Under the pieces are notes generated by a model, which had not been told where the DNA came from, searched no databases, and saw only the letters and a program-made list of their open reading frames with translations. From Actinomadura terrae (GTDB lineage: Bacteria; Actinomycetota; Actinomycetes; Streptosporangiales; Streptosporangiaceae): a DNA stretch of 64,000 nucleotides. Location of the stretch: the NCBI RefSeq assembly GCF_022751215.1, contig NZ_JAICDG010000002.1:1488001-1552000 (forward strand), in the 5' to 3' direction. This document shows, one piece after another, positions 9,217 to 17,326 of the stretch; positions within the stretch are counted from its first letter, which is position 1; each line of letters begins with the position of its first letter. Made by a program: the position numbers and the translations under genes.

Positions 9217-10310
9217 CCGAGGTCCCCTTCGTCGATCTCGCCGCCGCGCACGCCGAGGTCGACCGGCAGGTCCGCGCGGGGTTCGACCGCGTCCTCGCCA
9301 AGGGCGCGTTCGTCCAGGGCCCGGACGTGGCCGCGTTCGAACGCGAGTACGCCCATTTCAACGGCGCCCCGCACGCCGTCGGCCTCGCCAACGGCACCGA
9401 CGCGCTGGAGCTGGCGCTGCGCGCGCTCTTCCACACCCGGGGCACCGATCCCGGCGCGGAGGTCGTGCTGCCCGCCAACACGTTCGTCGCGACCGCCGAG
9501 GCCGTGGTGCGCGCGGGCGCCCGGCCTGTGCTGGTGGACGCCGAGCCCGCCGACCTGCTGATGGACGCCGACCTCGCCGCCGCCGCCGTCACCCCGGCGA
9601 CGGGCGCGATCATCCCCGTCCACCTGTACGGGCGGCTCGTCCCGCTGGAGCGGCTGCTGCGCCTCGGCCCGCCGGTGCTGGAGGACGCCGCGCAGTCGCA
9701 GGGCGCGGTCGCGGACGGACGGCACCTCGCCGGGGCGATCGCCGCGACCAGCTTCTACCCCGGCAAGAACCTCGGCGCCTACGGCGACGCGGGCGCGGTC
9801 GTCACCGGCTCGGAGGAGCTGGCGCGGACCGTGCGGCTGCTGCGCGACCACGGCAGCGAACGCAAGTACCACCACGAGATCGTCGGGTTCAACTCCCGGC
9901 TGGACACCCTCCAGGCCGTCGTGCTGCGAGCCAAGCTCCGCCGCCTGGAGGGCTGGAACGAGCAGCGCCGCGCCGCCGCCGCCCGCTACGCCGAACTGCT
10001 CGCCGGCATCCCCGGGCTCGTGCTGCCGCGCCCGGCGGGCGAGGAGCACGTCTGGCACCTGTACGTCGTCCGCGTCCCCCGGCGCGACGAGGTCGCCGCG
10101 CGGATGGGCGAGCTCGGAATCCGGGTGGGCGTCCACTACCCGGTGCCCGTCCACCTCCAGCCGGGGTTCGCCGACCTCGGGTACCGGCCGGGCGACTTCC
10201 CGGTCGCCGAGGCCGCCGCCGCGCGCATCCTGTCGCTGCCGATGTTCCCCCAGATCACCGAGGAGCAGCAGCAGCGTGTCGCGGACGCCCTGCGCAAGGC
10301 CCTCGGATAG
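9213..10310 (+). CDS. DegT/DnrJ/EryC1/StrS aminotransferase (WbpE-like, second)
   Basis: 365 aa from ATG 9213, preceded by GGAAGGAAAG. The opening PFVDLAAAHAEVDRQV is typical of the WbpE/FdtB branch. GTDALELALRAL is at 61-72, LEDAAQSQGA at 156-165, and the PLP lysine K185 sits in FYPGKNLGAYGDAG. WbpE-type enzymes aminate C3 of a UDP-3-keto-GlcNAcA, which fits a window that also encodes a candidate C3 dehydrogenase, acyltransferase, 2-epimerase and C6 dehydrogenase. The family is certain and the C3 specificity is inferred. Confidence 0.92.
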   Translation: MTEVPFVDLAAAHAEVDRQVRAGFDRVLAKGAFVQGPDVAAFEREYAHFNGAPHAVGLANGTDALELALRALFHTRGTDPGAEVVLPANTFVATAEAVVRAGARPVLVDAEPADLLMDADLAAAAVTPATGAIIPVHLYGRLVPLERLLRLGPPVLEDAAQSQGAVADGRHLAGAIAATSFYPGKNLGAYGDAGAVVTGSEELARTVRLLRDHGSERKYHHEIVGFNSRLDTLQAVVLRAKLRRLEGWNEQRRAAAARYAELLAGIPGLVLPRPAGEEHVWHLYVVRVPRRDEVAARMGELGIRVGVHYPVPVHLQPGFADLGYRPGDFPVAEAAAARILSLPMFPQITEEQQQRVADALRKALG

Positions 10311-10335
10311 CTCTCGGACGGAGAGGAACCTCCCC

Positions 10336-11298
10336 ATGCGCAAGCTCGTGCTCGCGATCACGGTCGCGGCGCTGTGCCTGGCCGGCTGCTCGGACGGGAA
10401 GGACGGGACGAAGGCGGGCGCCACCGCCCCCGCCCAACCGCCGGTGTCCCAGCCCGCCGCGCCCACCGGCCCGACCGTGTCGGTCCCGCCGCTGACGCTG
10501 AAGTCCCCGGCGCCCGCCGGGGGAGAGGGGTCCCGCATCACCTGGCCCAACCTGAAGACGGTCGGCGTGCCGCGCGGGCGGAAGCTCAGGCCGAGCGGGC
10601 CGATCACGATCCGCAAGCGCGGCGCGGTCATCGACGGGCTGCTCGTCCGGACGGAGATCAACGTCGCCGCGAGCGACGTCACGATCCGCAACACCCATCT
10701 GGTCGGCGCCGGGCAGTGGGGCATCATCCAGCGCAAGGGCGCGAGCGGGCTGCGGGTGGAGAACTCCGAGATCAACGGCAACGGCCGCACGAAGGTGCAG
10801 TACGGCATCCTCAACCAGGGCGGGATGATCACCGTCCGCAGGACGCACGTCCACACCGTCGCCAACGGCATCAACACCGACCACGGGCTCATCGAGGACT
10901 GCCTCATCCAGAAGCTCAAGGAGTTCCCCGGCGACCACGTCACCGGCGTGCAGTCCAACTCCGGACCCGCGCCGGGGCTGACGCTCGTCGTCCGGCACAA
11001 CGTGGTGCTGAACCCCGTCTCGCAGACCTCCGCGATCTCGATCTACCAGGACTTCGGCCGCGCGCACGACGTGACGGTCGACGGCAACCTGCTCTCCGGC
11101 GGCGGCTACGCGCTGTACGGCGGGAAGGGGCGGTTCGGCCGCTCGTCCAACATCAGGATCCTCCGGAACGTGTTCAGCCGGACGATGTTCCGCAAGGGCG
11201 GCTTCTTCGGCCCGGTCACCTCGTTCGAGCCGCGCGGCCCCGGCAACGTCTGGAAGGGCAACGTCTGGGCGGAGTCCGGCAAGGCCGTGCTGCCCTGA
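10336..11298 (+). CDS. Lipoprotein with right-handed parallel beta-helix
   Basis: 320 aa from ATG 10336, with a GAGAGGAA ribosome site just upstream. MRKLVLAITVAALCLAGCSD is a lipoprotein signal with a lipobox ending at Cys19. A Pro/Thr-rich linker follows, then from about residue 80 repeated V-I/N-T-x-V turns (DVTIRNTHLVGAG, LRVENSEINGNG, MITVRRTHVHTVANG) that mark a pectate-lyase-like beta-helix. Such proteins bind or cleave polysaccharide at the cell surface. It is the last gene of the + strand run, and its stop lies 1 bp from the end of the convergent polymerase gene. Enzymatic activity is unproven. Confidence 0.85.
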   Translation: MRKLVLAITVAALCLAGCSDGKDGTKAGATAPAQPPVSQPAAPTGPTVSVPPLTLKSPAPAGGEGSRITWPNLKTVGVPRGRKLRPSGPITIRKRGAVIDGLLVRTEINVAASDVTIRNTHLVGAGQWGIIQRKGASGLRVENSEINGNGRTKVQYGILNQGGMITVRRTHVHTVANGINTDHGLIEDCLIQKLKEFPGDHVTGVQSNSGPAPGLTLVVRHNVVLNPVSQTSAISIYQDFGRAHDVTVDGNLLSGGGYALYGGKGRFGRSSNIRILRNVFSRTMFRKGGFFGPVTSFEPRGPGNVWKGNVWAESGKAVLP

Positions 11299-11299
11299 T

Positions 11300-12640
11300 T
11301 CAGTCCTGCGAGGCTTGCGAGACGCGGTCCTCGCGGGACAGCCGCCACAGCGCGCCGCAGCAGCCGAGCGTCAGGAACATCAGCGTCGCGACCATCGGGA
11401 AGCTGAACGCGTCGAACGTCCCGAACGACAGCAGCGCCACCGCCATCGACGCGGCGTAGCACTGCGCGAGGTGGGCGGTCTCGCGGTCCCCGCGGGCCAG
11501 GAAGGCGCGGCGCGCCGACCGGGCGAGGAACCAGCCCGACAGGATCACGGCGAGCAGCACCAGGACGCCGACGACGCCGGTCTCCACCAGCGACAGCAGG
11601 TACTGGTTGTCGAGAATCCGGTAGGTCTGCGGCAGGTACGTGCCGAAGCCCTGCCCGAACCAGGGCCGGTGCGCGAACGAGTCCCCGATCACGACGTAGT
11701 CGTTGGTGCGGGTGACCGTGCTGGAGTCCGAGCCGATGTCGGACACCAGCCCGGTCAGCGTGCCGATCAGCCCCGGCACCAGCGCGCGCAGCGCGACCAT
11801 GAACACGCCCAGCACGAGTACCGCCGTGACCCGCCACACCACCGGCCAGATCGGCAGCACGACCAGGCACACCACCGCCAGCCCGAGGACGGCCGACCGC
11901 GACACCGTCATCGGCAGCACCAGCAGGATGATCGCGACCAGGAACCAGCGCCGCCCGCGCCGCCCCTCCCCGGCGTATACGGCGCCGTGCAGCGCGAGCG
12001 GCAGCAGCATCGCCATCACCACGCCGAACTCGATCGGGTGCGTGGCGGTCGCCATCGGCCGGTTGAACTCGTCGCGGCTGAGGAGCGAGGTGTAGGTCGT
12101 GCTCGTCGTCAGGCCCGGGAACGCCAGGTGCCCGGCGAGGTCGAAGCCGGTGAAGAACTGGAGGCAGCCGACGACCGCGATCGCGCCGCCGCCCGCCACG
12201 AGCCGCCGCCGCACGGCCTCCAACCGGTCCAGCCGCTCGATGCCGTCGGCGGCCAGCAGCGCGATCCCCGCCCACCCGGCGGTGAGGATCAGCCCCCGGT
12301 CGGCGGCGTTGGCCTCCAGGCCCGGCAGCGTCCGCTGCATCGCCGCCGCGTACGAGCCGAGCATCGCGCAGACGAACAGCACCATGGCCGCGCGGACGGG
12401 CTGGCGGCCCTGGATCGGCGACGTCCGTCCGACGATCATCGAACTGAGGTACCAGCACAGGCACAGCACGGCCATGATCCCGGCGGGGGTGCCCGCCGCG
12501 CCGAGCGGCCCCACGACGAACCGGGCGGGCACGACCGTGAGCATGAACACGAACACGCTGAGCACGGTGACGACGTCCACCCGGCCGAGCGGGGGACGTG
12601 TCGCGACCGGCCGGTCGTCCGGCGCCGTGAGCAGGGCCAT
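11300..12640 (-). CDS. O-antigen ligase/polymerase family membrane protein (Wzy-like)
   Basis: 446 aa with about 11-12 hydrophobic spans. A large extracytoplasmic loop ends in the Wzy_C-type block (SSTVTRTNDYVVIGDSFAHR followed by PWFGQGFGTY), which corresponds to the R-x-x-x...PxxGxG motif of O-antigen polymerases and ligases. It would polymerise the exported repeat units outside the membrane. It ends 1 bp from the beta-helix gene in tail-to-tail orientation and lies 6 bp downstream of the Wzz-like gene on the same strand, so the two are probably co-transcribed. Confidence 0.88.
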   Translation of the reverse strand: MALLTAPDDRPVATRPPLGRVDVVTVLSVFVFMLTVVPARFVVGPLGAAGTPAGIMAVLCLCWYLSSMIVGRTSPIQGRQPVRAAMVLFVCAMLGSYAAAMQRTLPGLEANAADRGLILTAGWAGIALLAADGIERLDRLEAVRRRLVAGGGAIAVVGCLQFFTGFDLAGHLAFPGLTTSTTYTSLLSRDEFNRPMATATHPIEFGVVMAMLLPLALHGAVYAGEGRRGRRWFLVAIILLVLPMTVSRSAVLGLAVVCLVVLPIWPVVWRVTAVLVLGVFMVALRALVPGLIGTLTGLVSDIGSDSSTVTRTNDYVVIGDSFAHRPWFGQGFGTYLPQTYRILDNQYLLSLVETGVVGVLVLLAVILSGWFLARSARRAFLARGDRETAHLAQCYAASMAVALLSFGTFDAFSFPMVATLMFLTLGCCGALWRLSREDRVSQASQD

Positions 12641-12646
12641 CGGCGG

Positions 12647-13633
12647 CTAGGCGTCCGGCTCGGACATTTTGGTGGGCTCGGACCACCCCTGCCGCCGCGT
12701 CCCGTTGGTGCGGGGGGCCTGCGAGTCGAGCAGCCCGTAGGTGTCGGGCGTGTCGGACGCCGTGGACCTGGGTTCGCCCAGGGAGTCCGGCGGGGAGTCC
12801 GGTACGGCGTCGGGCTCGGCCGCGTCGGTGAGCTCCGACGTCCTGGGCGGCGCCGTGCGCACCGCACCCGAATCCCGGGGCGGGGTGCCCCGCCGCGCCG
12901 GGCGCGGCGCCGCCTCGCGGGTGGTGGGCTTGGGCGTCTCCAGCCGGTGCGGCCCGCTCGCGCGCGCCGCCTTCGGCGGGACGGTGCGGTCCGGGGGCGG
13001 CGCTCCGGCCCGCCCGCCCTCGCGGCCCCGGCGGCGGCGCTCGGACAGCACCTCGGCGAACAGCGGCACCGCCACGGTCACCGCGAGCCCGAGGAACAGC
13101 GTCATCACGACCAGGCGGATCTTGTCGGTGGACACCCGCGACGGCTGCGGGGTCGCGCTGATCACGTTCATCTTGATCTGCGCGCGCGGCGCCACGCTCT
13201 CCTGCGCCTGGAGCTTGGCCAGCCGCTCGGGGACGGTGCTGAGCAGCGCGTCGAGCGTCGCCTTGGTGCCGGCGGCGTCGGTGCCGCTGACCTCGATGGC
13301 CAGAACCGGTCCCGTCGAGTCGGGCGCCACCCCGACGATGTAGGTGGCGGTCCCGCCCTTCGCGCGGACGGCGGCGGCCGTCCGCGGGTCCATCATCTCC
13401 CGGCCGACGACCTCCGCGGTGACCGTGAGCGAGCTGTCGAAGACCAGCCACGGGTTGCCGCCCGCCTGCCGCGCCTGGACGGGCGAGGCGAGCAGCACCG
13501 CGGTCGCCTTCGCCTCGTACTTCCACGGCGTGACCAGGGCGATCGCGCCCGAGCCCGCCAGCGCCGCGAGGAGCAGCGGCACGGTCAGCCACCATCTCCT
13601 CAGCAGGGTCCCCACCCAGTCGAGCAGATCCAC
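12647..13633 (-). CDS. Wzz/chain-length determinant-like membrane protein with long cytoplasmic tail
   Basis: 328 aa with GTG 13633 as start, chosen because GAGGGGAG lies just upstream and the protein then opens VDLLDWVGTLLRRWWLTV, as Wzz domains do. Transmembrane segment 1 is about residues 15-36 and segment 2 about 172-195, flanking an extracytoplasmic alpha/beta domain. Residues 200-328 form an Arg/Pro/Ala-rich low-complexity tail without a kinase P-loop. Wzz proteins set polymer length together with Wzy, whose gene follows. The tail is unusual in length; a separate tyrosine kinase is not seen in the window. Confidence 0.8.
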   Translation of the reverse strand: MDLLDWVGTLLRRWWLTVPLLLAALAGSGAIALVTPWKYEAKATAVLLASPVQARQAGGNPWLVFDSSLTVTAEVVGREMMDPRTAAAVRAKGGTATYIVGVAPDSTGPVLAIEVSGTDAAGTKATLDALLSTVPERLAKLQAQESVAPRAQIKMNVISATPQPSRVSTDKIRLVVMTLFLGLAVTVAVPLFAEVLSERRRRGREGGRAGAPPPDRTVPPKAARASGPHRLETPKPTTREAAPRPARRGTPPRDSGAVRTAPPRTSELTDAAEPDAVPDSPPDSLGEPRSTASDTPDTYGLLDSQAPRTNGTRRQGWSEPTKMSEPDA

Positions 13634-13782
13634 CGGTCTCCCCTCACGCGCCCGCCGTCCCTGTGACGGCCGTGCCCCCTCCACCGCCGTGCCCGTCACC
13701 TCGTGGCCACACCCGGCGAGCACGCCCGTACAGCGCCTCTCCCATGCCACGATGTCACGCAATCGTGGGACTGGAGCAGTTT

Positions 13783-14451
13783 GTGGCGATACGAGATTTC
13801 GTGGTCGCGCTGCGGCGCAACCCGCTGGTGACGATCCTCGCCGTGGTCTTGACGGCGCTGGCCCTGGTGCGCGTCGAACTGGCTCCGCCGCGCTACGAGG
13901 CGCGCACCGTCGTGACGTTCCTGACGCCGCCCTCGTCGTTCCCCCGCAACGTCTACGCGAGCTTCACGCCCGCGCTCGTCACGATGGCGGAGGTGTCGTC
14001 CCGCTGGCTCGACTCGGCGGACGGGCGGCGCGCCGTCCGCGCGGCGGGCGGCCGCGGCGGGTTCGAGGTCGCGCTCGCCAACCGGGGCAACCAGGAGCAG
14101 CCCATCCACGACCAGCCCTACCTCACCGTGCTCGTGAACGCGGGCAGCGCGGACGCGGCGCGCGGGACGCTGCTGAAGGTGCTCGGCGTGCTGCGCGACC
14201 GGCTGCGCGCCGTCCAGGTCGCGCAGGGCGCGCGGCCCGGCTCGTACATCTCCTGGCAGGTCGCGGCGGGCAGCGACCGGGCCGTGCCGGTGACCGGCCG
14301 GCCCTCCCGCGCGATCCTCGCGATCCTGCTGATCGGGACGCTCGGCGGGACGTGCGCCGCCGTCACCGCCGACCGCCGCCGGCGGAGGAGGAACGAGACG
14401 AGCGAGCCGAGCGGGACGAGCGCGCCCGCCCGGGCCTCCGCGCCCGCGTGA
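13783..14451 (+). CDS. Second Wzz-like membrane protein
   Basis: 222 aa using GTG 13783, six bases after a GGAG box (13773-13776). An upstream ATG at 13744 is in frame but has no ribosome site. The protein opens VAIRDFVVALRRNPLVTILA, has a first membrane span at about 15-33, the PPRYEARTVVTFLTP strand typical of Wzz periplasmic domains, and a second span near 175-195 followed by an Arg-rich tail. It is divergent from the other Wzz-like gene across about 150 bp. Its last 89 bp overlap the 3' end of the WecG-like gene on the other strand. Confidence 0.75.
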   Translation: MAIRDFVVALRRNPLVTILAVVLTALALVRVELAPPRYEARTVVTFLTPPSSFPRNVYASFTPALVTMAEVSSRWLDSADGRRAVRAAGGRGGFEVALANRGNQEQPIHDQPYLTVLVNAGSADAARGTLLKVLGVLRDRLRAVQVAQGARPGSYISWQVAAGSDRAVPVTGRPSRAILAILLIGTLGGTCAAVTADRRRRRRNETSEPSGTSAPARASAPA

Positions 14452-15250
14452 CCTCGCGGGCCATCTCCCGCACCACCAGCACGACGAACGCGAAGTTCGT
14501 GGTGAAGTAGCGGGGCCCGAGCCGCATCGGCTCCTGGATGCAGCGGTACAGCCACTCCAGGCCGCGCCGCTGCCACCACTCCGGCGCGCGGCGCACCTCC
14601 CCGGCGAGGACGTCGAACGTCCCGCCGACGCCGTGCACGACCTGCGCGCCGGTCCGCGCCGACCAGTCCTGGACGAAGAACTCCTTCATCGGCGAGGAGA
14701 CGCCGATGAACAGCAGGTCGGCGCGCGCCGCGCGGACCTCGTCGGCGACGCCGGGGGCCTCGGCGGTGGAGAAGTAGCCGTGCCGCGTCCCGGCCACGGT
14801 GAGGCCGGGGAAGCGGCGCATGACCTCGGCCACCGTCCGGTCGAGGACCTCCTGCCGGGCGCCGAGGAAGAACACCCGGTGGCCGCGCCGCTCCGCCTCG
14901 GGCAGCAGCGTCAGCATCAGGTCGATCCCCGCGACCCGCTCGGGCAGCGGCCGGCCCAGCAGCGCCGACGCCCACACGACCGACTGCCCGTCCGCGAGGA
15001 CGAGGTCGCAGCCGAGCACGGCGCGGCTCAGCCGGGGGTCCTTGCGCAGCCGCACGATCTTCGCCGCGTTCAGCACGCCGATCGTGATCGGCGACCGTTC
15101 CTCGACCGCCTTGACGCAGCGGGCGACGGTCTCGTCGATGGTCAGCGGGTCCAGGTGGACGCCCAGGAAACGCCGACGGGTAGTTCCGGGGGGCGTGGGG
15201 GGTCGTCCCCCCACAAGAGACCGGTCCGGCTCGGAACGCTGCGCCTTCAT
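14363..15250 (-). CDS. WecG/TagA/CpsF family glycosyltransferase
   Basis: 295 aa starting at ATG 15250. The GT26 core is clear: FLGVHLDPLTIDETVARC, LNAAKIVRLRKDPRLSRAVL, the active-site VLADGQSVVWAS and GIDLM, and FIGVSSPMKEFF. Relatives add ManNAc(A)-type sugars to undecaprenyl-PP-linked GlcNAc, which suits a locus encoding a 2-epimerase and a uronate-forming dehydrogenase. Before the core, residues 11-23 (SLVGGRPPTPPGT) are encoded by a dispersed 35-bp repeat. The Ser/Arg-rich C-terminal tail is encoded antisense to the second Wzz-like gene. Confidence 0.88.
   Translation of the reverse strand: MKAQRSEPDRSLVGGRPPTPPGTTRRRFLGVHLDPLTIDETVARCVKAVEERSPITIGVLNAAKIVRLRKDPRLSRAVLGCDLVLADGQSVVWASALLGRPLPERVAGIDLMLTLLPEAERRGHRVFFLGARQEVLDRTVAEVMRRFPGLTVAGTRHGYFSTAEAPGVADEVRAARADLLFIGVSSPMKEFFVQDWSARTGAQVVHGVGGTFDVLAGEVRRAPEWWQRRGLEWLYRCIQEPMRLGPRYFTTNFAFVVLVVREMAREVTRARRPGRARSSRSARSSRSSSAGGGRR
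15183..15217 (-). repeat. 35-bp hairpin-forming dispersed repeat, copy A
   Basis: Read on the - strand this begins CTTGTGGGGGGACGACCCCC. GTGGGGGG pairs perfectly with CCCCCCAC around an ACGA loop. It matches copy B (21111-21145) at 34 of 35 positions and encodes LVGGRPPTPPGT in frame within the WecG-like gene. Confidence 0.9.
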
Positions 15251-15252
15251 CG

Positions 15253-16440
15253 TCACTCCCGTGCGGTGGGGGAGAGCCAGGTGTGCAGGAGCCACCCGAG
15301 CTCGTAGGGACGGCACTCCCGGTCGGTCGCGACCGGGGGGAACCTTCGGTCAAGGGAGCGGAACCGCAGGCCGGGACGCAGCCGCGTGGACGCCGCGCGC
15401 ACACCCCGGACGACCTTGCGGGGATCGTCCCTGGCGACCTTGCGCCAGGTCATGACGGGCTCGCCGGGCTCCTCGCCCGGCAGCAGCGACGCGCCGGTCT
15501 CGGCCGGCCCGGTCAGCCACCGCACGCCCTTGGCGATCGCCGCGAGCCGCCCGTCCCCGCCCGCGTCGGCGAGGTCGAGCAGCGCCATCGGCGCCATCGC
15601 GTGCTGGTGGACGCTGTAGACGGGGTAGCCCTCGACGACCCCGCCGGTGCGGGCGTCGTAGTGCCACCACCACTGGCCCGCCGGGCCCTGCGCCGCGCAG
15701 ATGCGCCCGGCCACCCGGTCCGCGGCCGCGAGCGAGCGGTCGTCGCCGGCCCTGGCCAGCGCCTGGACGGGGTAGACCTGGTCGGCGAAGCAGCCGACAT
15801 GGGCGCGGTAGCGCGGGACGAGGCCCGTGCCGCCCACCTCGTGCGCGAACAGCGGCCGCTCTCCCAGCCCGGCGAGCAGCCGGTCGCGGGCGCGTTCGAG
15901 ATGGGCCTTGACGCCGGACGCGGCGCCCGCGTCGCGCGCGGCCGCCAGCGCCGAGACCACCCACGCCGCGTCCACGGTGAAGACCGGCTGGTCTCCCCGC
16001 GGGTCGGCGGCGGTGAGCCGCGCGAGCACCGGCTCCAGCGCGCCGTGGCCGGTCTCGGCCGCGGCCCAGCAGATCAGGGCGATGTCGCCGAGCGAGGTGA
16101 CCGCTTGGTCCCCGGTCTCCTCCAGCCGGGCGGCGAGCGCGTCGACCAGTTCGGCGACGGTGTCGCCGCCGAGCGCCAGCCGCTGGTCGTCCTCGGCCAG
16201 GAACGCCGCGCCGAGCGCGACGATGGCCGCGTAGCGGACGCTCGTCCCCGCGGGGCGGGCCGGGTCGCCGCGCATCGTGAAGACGAACCCGCCGTCCTCG
16301 CTGGTGCGCATCCTCGGCAGCCCCCGGACGGCGCGCCGCAGCAGCTCTTCGACCACGTCGCGGGCGGCGGGGTCGGTCTCGGCGAGGCGCCGCAGCCGGG
16401 GGCCGTCCGTGCGGGTCGCGGCGCCGCCGGTGCCGCTCAT
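15253..16440 (-). CDS. Unrecognised protein with alpha-toroid-like helical repeats
   Basis: 395 aa from ATG 16440. No certain family is recognised. Alternating amphipathic helices with recurrent Gly/Ala-Trp segments (VRYAAIVALGAAFLAED, TVDAAWVVSALAAARD, GQWWWHYDARTGGVVEGYPV, SVHQHAMAPMALLDLADAGG) resemble an (alpha/alpha)6 barrel as in some glycosidases, epimerases and terpene-cyclase-like proteins. No signal peptide is visible. It lies between methyltransferase and WecG genes with 4-bp and 2-bp junctions, so it belongs to the polysaccharide operon. Trimming, modification or sensing of repeat units is conjecture. Confidence 0.6.
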   Translation of the reverse strand: MSGTGGAATRTDGPRLRRLAETDPAARDVVEELLRRAVRGLPRMRTSEDGGFVFTMRGDPARPAGTSVRYAAIVALGAAFLAEDDQRLALGGDTVAELVDALAARLEETGDQAVTSLGDIALICWAAAETGHGALEPVLARLTAADPRGDQPVFTVDAAWVVSALAAARDAGAASGVKAHLERARDRLLAGLGERPLFAHEVGGTGLVPRYRAHVGCFADQVYPVQALARAGDDRSLAAADRVAGRICAAQGPAGQWWWHYDARTGGVVEGYPVYSVHQHAMAPMALLDLADAGGDGRLAAIAKGVRWLTGPAETGASLLPGEEPGEPVMTWRKVARDDPRKVVRGVRAASTRLRPGLRFRSLDRRFPPVATDRECRPYELGWLLHTWLSPTARE

Positions 16441-17096
16441 GAGCGCTTCACCGCGACGAGCGACTTGGTCAGCCCGGCGACGCGCTCCGGCAGGATCACC
16501 GAGCGCGGGAAGTAGGCGCGCATCTCGGTCCGGCTCAGCAGCTCCACCTCCAGGACGGAGCGCAGCGCCTCCGCCCGGTCGGCGGGCGGCGTGTGCACCA
16601 GCGGCCAGTGCCGGGCGACCGTGGCCCGCGCGGCGGCGGGCAGGAACTGCATGCCCGGGCACACCCAGTGCGGCTCGACCGGGAAGTAGCGGTAGGGCGT
16701 CTGGATCCAGTGCCGGTCGGCGAGCCGGTGCACCGCGTCCGCGAACATCTGGCGCCGCGCGTGCCCGCCGACGTGCTCCACCACCGAGTTCGAGATCACC
16801 AGGTCGTAGCTCCCCGCGAGGATCTCGGCCGGCAGCTCGCAGGCGTCGGCGTGGTCCGAGCGCAGCCAGGACGGCAGGTCCTCCGGCGGTTTCTCCAGGT
16901 TGACGATGTGCACCGACGCGGGACGGACGGGCGCGCGCCGCCACGCCTCCGCCGTGCCGCCGAGGTCGATGACGGCCATCGCCTCTAGCCCGGGAAAAGT
17001 CGCGCGCAGCCAGTCCCACCGGCGCGCCCGAAACCGCGCGCCGACAGAACCGGGCGCGTCCACGAATTGGTTGCGGAAAGCGTGCAGCCGACTCAA
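16437..17096 (-). CDS. Class I SAM-dependent methyltransferase
   Basis: 219 aa from ATG 17096. AVIDLGGTAEAW is motif I, where the usual E/D-x-G-x-G-x-G is shortened to DLGG. NLEKP supplies the acidic end of beta-2, and YDLVISNSVVEHVG is motif IV/post-motif typical of Methyltransf_11/25 proteins. WIQTPYRYFPVEPHWVCPG resembles methyltransferases of polysaccharide loci. It probably O-methylates a sugar or the chain end. Its stop overlaps the start of the next gene by 4 bp. Confidence 0.8.
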   Translation of the reverse strand: MSRLHAFRNQFVDAPGSVGARFRARRWDWLRATFPGLEAMAVIDLGGTAEAWRRAPVRPASVHIVNLEKPPEDLPSWLRSDHADACELPAEILAGSYDLVISNSVVEHVGGHARRQMFADAVHRLADRHWIQTPYRYFPVEPHWVCPGMQFLPAAARATVARHWPLVHTPPADRAEALRSVLEVELLSRTEMRAYFPRSVILPERVAGLTKSLVAVKRS

Positions 17097-17326
17097 CAGT
17101 TCACCCCGTCCAATGTCGCGCTCATTATTGGTCGGAACCGCGCTTGGAAAGCCAGGGTTCTCGGTGGCCGACTTTGGTCAAGGGGTGCGGGTAAACTTCC
17201 CGGGGGGTCACGGAGACGTGGTCTTGAAATCACGGTGGGTCGGTGCCCGCGCTGCACTGGTCCGGTCCACCGAACAGGGGGGAGGGCGATGCCGGGGCCA
17301 TCCAGCCCCAGAATTCGGGCGAGTAT
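17097..17326. other. Intergenic gap before the methyltransferase gene
   Basis: About 230 bp between two - strand genes. It is less GC-rich near 17120-17135 (CATTATTGG), where a promoter for the methyltransferase-WecG operon could sit, but I cannot assign clear -35/-10 boxes. No credible small ORF or RNA was identified. Confidence 0.4.

Noticed and set aside
13744-13782. Upstream ATG for the second Wzz-like gene
   Set aside because: No ribosome site precedes it, whereas GTG 13783 follows GGAG by six bases and starts at the expected family N-terminus.
17097-17326. Possible riboswitch in the GC-rich leader-like gap (GGTAAACTTCCCGGGGGG region)
   Set aside because: I compared it with remembered cyclic-di-AMP riboswitch features and could not align the conserved core. 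The strand also does not suit the downstream genes.
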